Of a stretch of DNA of 64,000 nt, positions 1 to 12,700 are shown in pieces (position 1 is the first letter of the stretch; every line of letters starts with the position of its first letter). A program made the translations under genes and the position numbers. Source of the stretch: Ectocarpus siliculosus (lineage: Eukaryota; Sar; Phaeophyceae; Ectocarpales; Ectocarpaceae); assembly GCA_000310025.1 (NCBI GenBank), contig FN649749.1, positions 2,752,490-2,816,489 of the forward strand, written 5' to 3'. The notes beneath the pieces were generated by a model. It had not been told where the DNA came from. It did no database searches and worked only from the letters and a program-made list of their open reading frames with translations.

Positions 1-886
1 TGGTCGGCTTGTTTTTTTACCAACGCAAAGCATCAAATATTGGATACCCCGAGCCGATAGGACGAAAACGCACAACACACCCGTTTGACGGTCAGTGAGA
101 ACAATGGCGGTGTAAGGAAGGAATATGACGGCAAAAGCACTCCAGAACGAACTAGAGTGCAAGGTAGCATCCTTCATCGACACATGCATGTTTTCTGTCT
201 TCGATCCGGAGAAAAGCTTATCCTCCCCCATGCCGCCCCCTCAACATGGCATTTAGAAGTGTTTTGTGTTTTCACCGGCACTGAGACCGACGTCTTACCT
301 TTGGTCAGCCGGTTAGCATGGTAATTTAGTAATAATAAAGAACGGGTAGATTATGCTTGCTTTCTATGCAAAAAAAGGCGCACACACCCCGATCCGATCG
401 GCGTGTTGCGCCCTTAAAAACATGAGCCTCAAGAACTCAAAAGCCTATAAACCTGGCCATAAAAGCAAAGGTGCTCAGTCAAGAAGCCCTACACTTAAAA
501 CCTATATAGTGGCCGTGGTAACATGAAACGAGCCTCGGCCAACAATAAGATGTTCGTAAGCGGTGGCGCGGTCTCTTTGCGAGAATGCTTCACGTGGGGC
601 CTCTTGAAAAATTGTAAACCGGGACAGATCATGGACTATTTAATGCTCACCTGCCGTACGCAGTAGATCATCTCGGGAAAAACACGCCCCGATCACCTAT
701 TTATGTGTCCTTCAGATAGTCTCGGGCTAATATGTTACCCCGATCACCTCTGTCTTTCCTTCGGATCAAGCCTGGCAGAGACACCGACGTACCGTGTACG
801 ACACCACCAGCTATCATACTCCGTGTAAAAAGTATCAACGGAAGCAGCCGGGTGTTGTATGCGGTGGGGGGGGGGGGGGGTGGGGG
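1..886. other. No gene seen
   Basis: Low-complexity intergenic DNA with a G-run at 864-897 and a few CCCGATCACC motifs near 688-760. No credible exon. Confidence 0.4.
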
Positions 887-1470
887 GGTGTACTCATAGT
901 CGTGCATGCCGTAGTCGTTTGACCATTGACCTCCCATCCCTACAAAGCCGGGACGGAGCACGCCGGGTTCTCACCGGACCAGGCTCTCACATCACCAAGC
1001 GTGAAGCGCCGTGAGGTATTTGGCGAGTCGCATGAAGGGTGAGCTGCATCCTGCTAAGGGTGTTCGGCATCTTGTGCTTACTTCCTTGCGTACGGATGAC
1101 AGCTACGTATGACTTAATTTATTTTCTGGTGCTTTCACTTCCAGAGACAGTTGTAAGCACTGTGTAACTGCCTCGAGGAAGCTTGACCATTTTAACACAA
1201 CGTGGTGCGATCATCCCCCGTTGCGCGGAGTGAGGGTTCTCCACCCCGCACAACATGATCTACTCGACCACCATTATGGTTACCGCCAAAAAAAAAAAAC
1301 CGAGGTAAAAAAAAAAACGGTAACCTGGTTGTCGAGTTCACGAAGTGAATTGGCTTCTTTTACAACGTCGTTGCCAAGCGACGAAAACCCAATCCCGATG
1401 GCAAACACCGAGTGGGGGGCTTGTTTTACAACGTCGTTGCCAAGCGACGAAAACCCAAACCCCGATGGCA
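887..1470 (+). mobile_element. Dispersed repeat, copy 1
   Basis: About 580 bp matching 20016-20535 in the same orientation, from GTCGTGCATGCCGTAGTCG to the ACAACGTCGTTGCCAAGCG block. It contains a hairpin whose GGTTACCG and CGGTAACC arms enclose A-runs. Its 3' part (about 1359-1465) is an internal duplication. G-runs flank both sides. No coding capacity; probably a non-autonomous element. Confidence 0.5.
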
Positions 1471-3280
1471 AACACCGGGGGGGGGTGTATGCGGTGGGGG
1501 GGGTGTTATCTCGTGTGGCCTTAGGTGATAGTAGTGCAGATCGCGGGAGCAATGACGGGTGTGCGACACCCAGGGGACGTGATACCACTGCCTGCAAGAA
1601 CTGCTGTGGTACTTGCAGGGTGTGAGGTACTGAGCGGGGGTGATATCACGGACACCTTGTTGCCTGCTATGAAGTTCCTGCCGAGCGTAGTTGCAGTCTG
1701 CTGGTAGTAAAGCGGGGGGCAGTCAGGGGAGGCGATAATACCGCCCGAGCCGTACGGTAAACCTTGCTCGGGTTGATCGGTCGAGCCTGCCCTCCGCTGC
1801 TGTCGAAACAGCTGCCGAAGCAGCACAAGTTACAGCGATGTTGTGTTCTCTGCACGTTCATGTTCTGTTGGAGAGGTGTCCGTACGGGGCGGTTCCCCCG
1901 CACTCAGAGGGTGTCCTTCGGATTACACCAGTGGCCATCCTTGGTGTGATCGGGGTCCACCGCTGTCATATGCAACCGAGGTGGAAATTAAAGTTTTGGG
2001 CTCTCTGATTACACGGGACCTCAGGGGCGTGCTATCTTGCGAAACCCGGGCGGTGTTTTGGCTCCTCGAATGGATCGAAAACTAAAACTACTAATATTAA
2101 TAGCACCGGGTGTGGTATTCTGTGGTGGGTATGTTATTTTGTGTCGTTTTGTATGCGGTGCACCGATCACCCACCGATGTCCTTCAGACTACCTTTTTCA
2201 AGCATATACCCCGGTCACCTACACGCCTTTCAGATCGTCTCGGCCGAACTCACCCCGATCACCGATGACGTTCAGATGACCTGGAAAAGAGCATACCCCG
2301 ATCAATGTCCTTCAGACCACAATGAAGAGAAACATAACCCGATCACCTATGTCTTCCAGGTCACCTCGGGCAAACGTACACAGGCCACCTACAGGGCGTT
2401 GCATGCATACCGATCACAAGGGACATACCCTTCGAAAGAGCAATGCACAGCTCAATTTGTACAATCTGATATGTCCTGGGCGTGGAATTTTTATTTTGTC
2501 GGGTTCCTTGTTATCCCTGGAGCCCTCCAGCTTGCCCAGCAACCAAGACAGAGAGAGCTTGCTTAGCAACCAACACTTGAAAAGAGGGCGTGGTGGAGAT
2601 CCCCTTCACTAAGTCAACTAAGAGTTACGACGGGTTGAGGTCTCCAAACTTGTACAAATCGACCCACATCCAAGGGCGGTGAAACCAAGGCCTAACGCCT
2701 CGTGCCAGCCTTTGGCGATTCTCGCTTTACGGTTGACCGTTTACGTCGAAAATCGCAGACACGACGCCGGCGGCGTACGGGGTGTCGTCCCCTGTTCGTT
2801 CCATGGACGTCCGCTAATGATGACGAGTTTGCTTGGCCTCGCCTGTCGCTCGAGGGTCGACAAAGCGCTGCACGTCGATCCTTTGTTGGGCATATCACTC
2901 TTGCGTAGTCTGACTGTTGATGAAGTATCTTTCCTCTGTAGGATGATATCGCGTATGTGTTGATTTGTCTTGGTCCTGCGTTTCATTTACTTTCGTCGTA
3001 TGCACCATCCTTTGAAGGTACAGCGGTTAGCTTGCGACCACGGATGGCGTCATCGTTCAGTTACCCAGCACGCGCGATCAAATATTTGGAGATTAGAGGG
3101 TTTCTTTCGCTAAGACAACAACACCTAATATTCCTGTTCGTGCGACCACGCTGAGATTCCGAGCCTGGTCTCAAACCTGACAAGGTTGCGAGGTTAACTG
3201 ACCGTGTAGTTCAATCGCTCTGCGATGCTTTGCTTTCCTCAAGCAGGCCACACTTCCTGGAGAGGCGTGGCGTAGTAGCC
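1471..3280. other. Intergenic and presumed 5' region of gene A
   Basis: Contains the degenerate repeat at 2163-2385 and scattered short ORFs without splice or domain support. No clear TATA box was found in front of the gene A start. Confidence 0.4.
2163..2385 (+). repeat. Degenerate minisatellite with CCCGATCACC and TTCAGA motifs
   Basis: About four to five imperfect units of roughly 40-50 bp, each with CCCGATCACC followed by GTCCTTCAGA or a variant and a CCTCGGGC-like end. Two more units occur at 688-775. Confidence 0.45.
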
Positions 3281-3779
3281 ATGACAAAACATTCCAGCCG
3301 CCTGCTGGGCGCCCTCGGTGCAGCGGTCGTCCTGTCCAGTGTCGCCGCCTACTCCTGGAGCAGTTCGGGCTGCTGGGAGGGTGGCTACGGAGACGGGTAC
3401 TGCGAGCAGCAAAACAACAACGCAGAATGCGGTATGTGTACTGCACCTCCTGGTGGTGTGACGTGCTCATCTTTAGAAATATTGTTTAAGAGTGACCTCC
3501 TGCGCACGTTCCTGCGAGTGGTAGTCATAGCTGCAAACCCTGCTGTGCGATTAGCAATCGCCCTTAGGTTAGATTAGTACGTGCTGAAGGCGCAACGACC
3601 CGAGCATGCAGCTACAGTCTCAACCTACAATACCCTCGTTGCATCGGGTTCGAGCTGACTCGTCACTATCTTCCTGAGGTCCGTTCCCTTGTTTCCTGTT
3701 GCCATTCGATGTCGTCCCCCCATTGACCCCGGCCTTCGCAGGCTACGACGGCGGCGACTGCTGCGAGTGTACTTGCCAG
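3281..3779 (+). CDS. Gene A unit 1: signal peptide plus first LNR-like module
   Basis: Exon 3281-3431 encodes a basic N-end (Lys3, Arg7), a hydrophobic stretch of Leu/Ala/Val, and a likely signal cleavage after Val-Ala-Ala. A short Cys-Trp segment and GDGYCEQQNNNAECG follow. The exon ends in phase 1 at a GTATGTG donor. Microexon 3742-3779 (38 nt) encodes YDGGDCCECTCQ. Unlike later units there is no acidic DDD head and no CIDP segment, so unit 1 is a half-size module of residues 1-63. Confidence 0.85.
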
Positions 3780-6700
3780 GTACGATCGGTTTCACCCGTT
3801 GTACTCTTTCGAGATGTTGACTCTGCTCTCTGTGTTTTGTGTGCCCCATCCGCCCTCGACACGGTCTGATTTTCCAATCAAGCGCACCGGTTCGTACTGA
3901 CATACTGCACGGCGGATGCAAGCCCGATGCGTTTTCACGTTTCAAATACTCATGCAAGAGGATTCCATGTAGCATGGCCATAGTTCTCTCTCTCTCTACC
4001 CTTCCCTCCGGCTCGAAGTGCCCTTGCTGAGAAATGAATTGCCCGTTCAAACTATGCTGCCCCTACCCATTCCAGACTCAGAGCGATGACGACTATTACT
4101 CTTGGGGGTGCGACAAAGATTATATGGCCTGCATCGACCCAGACGCCTCTTGCGTCGACGATGACGACGTTACTGCTGAAATGGTGGAGAACTGTGACTG
4201 GGTTGGCGGTATCGGAGACGGTTACTGCCACGATGGGAACAACAAAGCAGAGTGCGGTACGTTGGCCCGGGAAACGAGTACACCCCACGGGATGAAGTAT
4301 CCAACGAAAAAAAGAGGTTTCGCTCGATTTCGTGGACATGACCACACCCCCGAAACACTTTTCAACGGTTTCGTTAGGGTTAGAATCAACAAGATCACGC
4401 CATCAGAGTAAATCAGCCTTGTGACAACTTGACCCTTTCAATTTGTGACCTCTCGATACATGCTGCTGTTCTTGGTCACCATTTCACCTTCCTTCATGTC
4501 ACTGTTCGGATGCACCCGCCAGGTGGCCATGGCGTTGATGGTGTAGAAGCTGATCTCTCCTACGACCGCATTTATTCCGATGTGTCCTCTGTCGCCGTTC
4601 TCTTTCTTTTTCTCCCTCCCTCACCCCCCCCTACGTATCTATCTATCTGTTCGCAATCCATCAGTCAATCTTCTGCATCTCCTTTTGTTATCCCATCCAA
4701 TCTCAATATCCGACGAAACTGCCACGGGTGCGATGACGGCTGTATGCATAGGACATCCCCAAACCAAAACGAGAACTAGACCCATTAGTTTGCCCATCGT
4801 TGCCTCCAAAGCAACCTGAGGGTTGCATGAAATTCGAATATAGAGCAGGCGCTATTTAGGCTGTAGCGGGAAAGGAAGAACGTCAGCGATTACGCGTGAG
4901 TCGGGGGTGAGGGAGAGGGATGGGTTCGAATTGAGGTTGGAGGTAGCATGGCGAATAACCCGTTGTACTCGGCAATCCCTCTCGCCGTACCTGCCCTGTC
5001 CATGCCGCCGTTGTCCTTCCTTTCACGTTGGCCGCCCTTTCATGAAGCGGTCGGTGGGCAGTGGTGGCTCAACACCAGACGTGAAGATGTTAAAAAAATC
5101 ATGCCCTTCCTCTTGCAAAGGTGGCTATAATTTGGGTAGAATGCAAGCCTGCTCGACCTCATCCCAACGGCAAGGTCAGGTGCGACCATGTTGTTGACCG
5201 CCTGCCCTCTCCCCCATTCTGTTGTTGTTTGTCCGTGTCTCCCAGGCTACGACGGCGGTGACTGCTGCGAGTGCACATGCGTGGTGAGAACTATGAAAAT
5301 TGTGAATCGTGAAATGATTCTCCTAAAGAAGGTTGCTTCTCCATCCTCAGTAGAATTCTCTCCCCTCGCCCTTCCTCCACAACCCTATTTTGCCACCAAT
5401 CTGAATCTGACCTCGGACTATATTCTTTCTCTTCGTGTCCACGAGTGTACACACCCTAAGCACCAAAAGCGCTCGAACTACCCGTAAGCATTACAAGGGG
5501 CAGTCAATGTAGTTACTCTCGATGTGGGTTTCCCCTCCCATCTCTCAGGCCGAACAATCCCCTCCTCTCTCACCATTTTTCCGAGACATCCCTTCTCTTT
5601 TTTTGGTACGCATGCACACGGAAGGTGTCCTAGGCGATGTCCCTGCTTTTCCTCTCTTCACCTCTCACTCCCACGCCTCTCTCTCATTTCGAGATCCCCG
5701 CGGTTGTGATAATTAAATGGTCCTCTCTTCGCCGCGCGCGCGCTTCCAAAACCAGAACCCGTGGGGCGACGACGACGACTGGGTCTGCTCCAAAGACGGC
5801 TCTGGGTTTGCCTGCATCGACCCGGACGCACCCTGCGTTGAAGACGACGATATCACCGTCGAAATCGCGCAGAACTGCGACACTTCGGACTTGGGGGACG
5901 GCTGGTGTGACCAGGACAACAACAACGAGATATGCGGTAAGTGTTTCATATGGCCATGGGATGTAAATCTATTGCACACGTGAACGTATGCAAGCACATC
6001 GACCTACGCACACCCGTGTCAGACAACCGCTTGACAGATTTTAACGCAGCGGTGGCCTGCTTTGTGTCCCTCTCTTTTCTCTCTCTCTCTTTCTCTTTCT
6101 CCCGCTCTCTCGCTCTTGCTCTCGCACCTAAACGCCCCTCTTGCTGCTCCAGCGCCCCCTTGCGCACAGAGACCCCTTCATTTCCCCCACCTCCTTTACC
6201 TTTGAAGGGCGGCATCACTCACCCCACGCGCGTTGTGTATTCACTGCATGTTGGAAATCTCGTGCGGATATTTAGTTTCTGGTTGGTCTCATACCATTAC
6301 CCGGACGTGTGAGGTTTGCTGTACTACGATGGGTCGCGGGTCTTGAACCAGAGGAAGCCGTAAACCTATGCATACGAGTCATTTCCGATGTTCTTCGACG
6401 TGGGCGTATACATCAAACAGTTCCCTCATCCCTGCTTGATCGTTGGCGTGCCTTCTTGCCTCAGGCTACGACGGCGGCGACTGCTGCGAGTGCACTTGTG
6501 TGGTAAGTTAATCGAAAAGCACGTGGGAGGTCTGAAGAATGTGTGGTTTGGACCCTTTGTGGCCTTGGTAGATATGCGCATTTCTCAGCTCAGCATCCGC
6601 CGTCTCAATTCTGAAGAACCCTTCAGTCTAGAGACGTTTGCAGTTCTGCCTTCGCACGTGTGTGGTGATGCCCAAAGAAGGCACAGGTTTTCACTTTCAG

Positions 6701-9700
6701 TAGCAGTAGGGTCTGCAGAAAGAAAACAGATACTCGAGTAGCCGCTGAACAAGACGAGGCTTGAAACTTTGTCGTAGCGCTTGTACGCTCTGCACTTGCT
6801 GGCGTTGGTTGTCCGAGAAAATCCGTCTGTAACTCCTCCCCCCCCTAATGTCCTCGCGAATGCTCCGTGACAACAATGCTCCATCCTCTCGAGGACGCGT
6901 GGTCAACGGTATTCATTTGCAATTAAGGCATGCAAAACATGAGTACGCCCCCCCCCCCTCCCCGCCGGCCCTCGCGAATTCTTTGAAAACACAAGTTCCT
7001 GCTGCTAGTGCTAGGACGAGTCCTGCCTATGTTAGCCTTGACCCCTCCCTTCCAGTCCGCCTTCTTTAACCCTTAACAAGTCTTTTGTCTGTTTCTGCTC
7101 ACGCATGTGCCAGAGCCCATGGGACGACGACAACTGGGCTTGCAGCAATTACAACGCCTGTATCGACCCTGAGGCCCCCTGTGTTGACGACGACGATATC
7201 ACCGCCGTGATGGTGGAGGAGTGCGGGTACGTCAAAGCTGCAACTACCGCGATTGAGTCTATGCACAATTTCTTCTTGGTGCCGTCGAGGAGCGTCTCCA
7301 ATGTAGTGCTGCGTTTAGACGTCCACCGAGCAGCACAACCAAGGGCGTGATGCTTCCACTAGTTTTGCTGCTTTGCCACATGTTGTCGCTGACACCCCAC
7401 CTTCGAAAATCTGTACGAACACGCCTGGTTTTTGGGGAATGACTTTTCCCTGCCGATGTGTTGTTCGGCGTGGCATGGGTGTACGTGCCGTGACAGCGAT
7501 ATGTCTCCGATATGATTGCGAAGTTTCCCACATGTGTGTGTGTGTGTGGTTTTTTAGCATCGACCGCGCTGACTGGCTGACCAATGAAAATACGTCAGTC
7601 TCAGTGCGGTTGAAAAGTGTGTGTGCGTTTTTTTGTTCGGCCTTGCTGAGCCCTCAAACCCATGTTCGCCATCATGATGAGATGTTCAGATGTAGCCCGC
7701 GCGGAATGAGTTTCGGATTTCCCGGTTCAGGCGCGTGTCCAGCCGTTTATTTGCCGGCTCGCTGCTACGCTCCAGTACTGGAACAAACCTGAAGTTCATT
7801 TTTGCTGCCTTGACGTATAACGCGCTTGACGCCACTGACGGCAGGCGGGTGAGAGATGTGGGCGATGGATGGTGTGACGAGGAGAACAACAACGAACTGT
7901 GCGGTGAGATTGCGTTGAGCTGTGGAGCACTTGTGCGGAAGCCGACGTGGCTTCCCGTCCACAGGTCGGCATTTTAGATATAATTCGGAGGTCAGGGACT
8001 CAATCGGTGTCATTCGACCAAACCTCTTGGCATCACCATCCTCCTGTAAGTTTTTCATGCCCATTTTTTCGCCCCTGCACCCTGATTCGGCAGGCTACGA
8101 TGGCGGTGACTGCTGCGAGTGCACATGCGAGGTGAGCAACCTTTCCACTACGCATGCCCCCAACTTATAGCACCTTTTCGTGTCCTTGGTAGATAACGCA
8201 TATATCTCTTTGCCCCCACCTTTTCATCGGCTGCTCCGATTACCTCATCTCTGGATCTGCACGAGCATTTGTTTTCTTCGCCGCGATATTTCTGGTAAGC
8301 CCTTGGAATCCGCAATAGGTCTACCAAAGGAGTTCGATCGGCGTTCTTTCGGTACGTATCTTTCTTAATTCTCTGTCCCAATGGTCAGATATGGTATTTT
8401 CTCGCACCAACCCTTATCTCCCATTCGTTGCCTTGGAAACACACCCGTCAGGCCCCACCTGCGGACGATGACTGGGACGACGACTGGGATGACGACTGGT
8501 ACGGCGCCTGCGGCGACGGCTTCGCCTGCATCGACCCGAGCGCCCCTTGCGTCAACGATGACGACATCACTGTCGATGTCGACGAGAGCTGCGACGCTGT
8601 CGGTATGGGCGACGGCTACTGTGACATGGACAACAACAACGCAGCCTGCGGTGCGTGCTCATGGCTCTCGTGTACGGTAGATTGTCTTGCCTGTATTGCC
8701 AGCAGGCCATGAAAGGTGCAAGCCCTGTATCCTTTTTGCCACCCAGGCGGAATCAAATGGCGGAAAGAAAATGATGGAAAGGCGCAAGCCATGTCAAGGA
8801 AACGTGGAAGCCCGAATTTGACTGTGACACGCGGGCGGTAACGTTAGTGAAACACTGCTGTCGAATGACAGAGAGGGCGTGGTGTGGTATGGTGTGGTGT
8901 AATGTGATGTTTACTGAATAATTCTCCACCGTTCGTGTTGCGTATGCCCCCCCCGCCCCGAACTATCCTCAGCTTACGATGGCGGCGACTGCTGCGAGTG
9001 CACCTGCGAGGTATGGGAATCATTTATTTTCCTTGCCCATTCTAGGCGAAACGCTTTGAAAGGCATGAGACTAGCTGTAGAGTTAAACAGCGCTTCCCGC
9101 GGGCCATCACCACGCGTTCTCGTTTCAAGCTCTCTCTGAATCAAGTTTTCTGTTGGGTTTTCTTCCTCGCTTTGGTGCGAGTAGTTCTTCCTGTCGGCAT
9201 TGCGGCTCTTCGCCGACCTTAGATTAAGAAACACTGCCAAGGCTGCGGGTCCCCGGTCTCGCTCTTCCTTACCCTGTGACTGCTCCGTCGTGACTGTGTA
9301 CGTGGTTTTCGGCCTGGACCAGGGTATATGCGACCTAGAGAATTATCCAACCTCACCCAGTAGTTGAAGTAGGACGATCGCATCAAATGCTGTGGTAGTC
9401 GGACACCCAGGAAGCAAGTTACATGACTGTAGGTGACGTAGGGTATCACTGGACAGCCCCAAGGCCGATTTTTCAAAGCGAAGACAAAGCGAACTGATGA
9501 ATGAAGCGGTATGTTTTCGGGTAGCTCTAAACGATATGGTTCTAACATTGCCGTGTTCGACCCCGCCACTGTTGCTACTGCTGTGGAGTAATCCGAGCTT
9601 TGAAATTCGGGCCAGGGGGTGCGAGGTTTGACACCTTATGTCACCAACGGTAGCGCCTCACAGCTGTCTCCGGGAGCATGCAAAGCAATGTAGCCGTTTG

Positions 9701-12700
9701 AAAACCAGTCAATGCAAGGAATGGAGCACGGAGTAAACGAGCCTAACGTTCCGTTGCTTGGATGCATGGCACGTACCCTTCGTGCTGCCCGCCAAACACC
9801 TCGCGGCGTTTCGCCCAGTGATAGTATGCCTTCCATGTCGACAAAACCCCGTCCCATGTTCCATCCCGGTGCTATGGTTTGTGGTGTCAGTAGTACGGCC
9901 AGGCGTGATGGTGATGTCGCTGTCCCTGCCGCTTTGTTACTCGATCTCTTGCACGTGTTCGCGCGTTTCTCCGGCTAACGTATTGCTACGCATGTGCATG
10001 TCAGGACACGCCAAACAACAAGTGCGGTAGGTGGAGCGGCTTCGCCTGCATCGACCCTGAAGCACCCTGCGTCGATGACGATTCATTCACCGTGGATATG
10101 ATCGACAACTGCGACTACCCAGGGGGAATCGGGGATGGCTGGTGTGATGAAGACAACAACAACGAGCTATGCGGTAAGCCTCGTGGTTCTTTTTAGTATC
10201 GGAAGGCGGTGAGTTGCTGCTTCTTGAAAACGTGCACCACCGTGCTGGAGCAGGCGCAGTCGCAAGCAGAATGGACCGCGACAGTTAACCTTGTCAAGCA
10301 CCATTGATCGCCCAGCTGGCTGAATCCCTTCTTGTTTGATGCGTCCGGATGGGTTTTCGGTGAATTAAGTAGTGTAGCTCGTTCGACACTTGACAGAAAT
10401 CGCAAGCGTCGCTGTCTCAAGCGAATGCCTATGCACGGAAAATACAGGGTGGCGTTGGCGCTCTGACCCATGTGTTCTTCCCGCGTTGGTTGTCTTAAGA
10501 CCAAGCTATGTATGTAGCGCTACTGGCCAAGAAACAACCTCTGTCGTTCTGTCGTTTATGTTTCTCTGCTTCTCTCTTTGATCTGTGCATGTTGGCAACA
10601 AATGCGCGGAAGCGATTCTATGGGCGTCTATTCGTTTGAAGTTGATGATGCCGATTCCATTACTTCCGCTCGCCCATTTCGTTGTCGTACTGGCATGCGA
10701 GATTTGCCGCATGCAAACAAACTATTTCCGCAGGGATCAGGCTCAACCAGCCAACAGCGACCCCTCCCCCTTCTCCTCCTTGCCTTGTGATTCCCCCTCG
10801 CTGTCGAACTATCCTTCTGTTCCTCAGCGTACGATGGCGGCGACTGCTGCGAATGCACTTGCGAGGTACGCGGGACCAATTCAGTTGTTTTGCCTGCCAA
10901 GCGAACCCGCTTGAAGTGCGTGGATCCGGAAGACATGTTGGGTTTGCCCCCTCAGTAGATACGTTTGCCCCGAAGCTCTTCATGCGTTGTTCTACGTCCC
11001 TCTTTTCTACTCTGAAGAATGTGTTCCATGTTGACAGCATGAAACATTTGGAACCCACGAGTTCTAGAAATCGGCCATTCTTTTGGACGGGAATACCGCC
11101 TTTGTTTTGCCCTTTCCGTCGAACTGTGCATTTTTCTGACACGTTTTACCCACTTTCGGACAGTGTGTGCCTCTGCCACTTGTCCCTGCAAATTTCGCGT
11201 GTGCAAGGTGCATTTCACGGTGCGTCCGCGTGCAAGGGTTCGCAATGTAGCTTGGTGTTTTCAGCATCCCCCTCTCTCTCAAGGTTAGGGCTAGGGTAAG
11301 GGCTAGTCCTCTCGATGACACGTGGGTACTGGTCTTACCGCTAAGGCATGCGAAACATGAGAGCCCCCCCCCCCCCCCTTCCTCTCTCAAGACTGAGCTG
11401 CTGCCGCAATTGTTTCATTTTCCTGTTGTGCGCTCACCGTTCAGGGCAGCGAGGACGACGACTGGCACTGCCGCAACTTCGCCTGCGTCGACCCGAACGC
11501 TCCCTGTGTGGACGATGACAGCGTCACCATAGACATGATCGAAAACTGCAGCTGGTCGACAGGCATCGGCGACGGATACTGCAGCGAAAATCTCAACACG
11601 CCGGAATGCGGTAGGTCTTTGCCCAAGAAGCTCGCTTTCCCGTACCGTACTCGTGACCTATAGTGACATTCTTGGAGGCAAGCTGAAATAGGGATTGGGT
11701 GCCTTGAAGATGGTGTGAGTGTCGATTACAGACATCCGACGACCTGTTGCCAATAGATGCCAGCGCTCAAATGAGCTCCAAAGTCGATGAAGGTCGCAAG
11801 CTCCTTTGATTGGTTATCTTGGTAGCTGTTGCGGCAAAATCATGGTGCGCGTGTTGGTGTTCGTCCCATTTCCTCTGGCGCGGCCAATCTATGAACGTCT
11901 TGGTTCATATTTGTTTGACTTATTGGCGGGGGGTCACATGGGCGGAAGGTCGTTGAGGAGGTTGTTTGATTACCCTGGGGTACGCGTACTTTCCGCGAAT
12001 GTCGCCTGAGCAAGCAACTTCGTCGTTGACGCCCTTCGACGACCTTGTGTCGCCGTCAGCAGTGGCAGTAGTGGCAGTGGTGGGGAATGAAGCCTAATGC
12101 GTCAGAACCGCTGTTTAGTATGTCGTACCTCTTCGCCACATGATCCTACTCCTGTGCGTCTCCCTTGGCGACTATGAGCTCGCTCCCTCATTGTCTCACG
12201 ACTGCACACGTGGCGTAGGCTGCAACCAACACAAGTGGACCGCGATGTCTCTCTCTCTTACCTGTCCTGCCACGTTCGTGTTTTCCAATTTCCGCAGCCT
12301 ACGACGGGGGCGACTGCTGTTCTTGCACTTGTGAGGTAGGGACCACTCATACGAGGACTGGCTAGGTCCTCCCCCCTTTGTGATCGTTGTTCTCGGATGC
12401 TAAAATCATTTATTGTGTCTCTTCGGTAGGTGGTTTTCTTTTCCCTGTGCCCGTGCTTTTTCTTCGAAGACTGCGACGGCAATTCGGGAGAACATTCTTT
12501 CATCGGAAGCTTTGGTATACGAAAAACAGCTCATCGCGGGCTCGGTATTGTTTTCGGAAGGTCTTCCGTCGAAGTTTCCGGTCGAAGTCTGACGACGCCG
12601 AACATGTGACACGAGTTCGCTACCGCGTGGGCCATAACCTTACAGCACACGACTGCAATGCTAACTGCATGTTTTTGCGCTGTATTTGCTGACCTGACAT

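Noticed and set aside
1280..1597. Open frame over the A-rich hairpin and C-runs
   Set aside because: Arises from repeat sequence of the dispersed element; no protein-like composition or splice support.
10682..11299. 205-codon + strand frame overlapping gene A exon 13
   Set aside because: Out of frame with the microexon and crosses introns; shadow.
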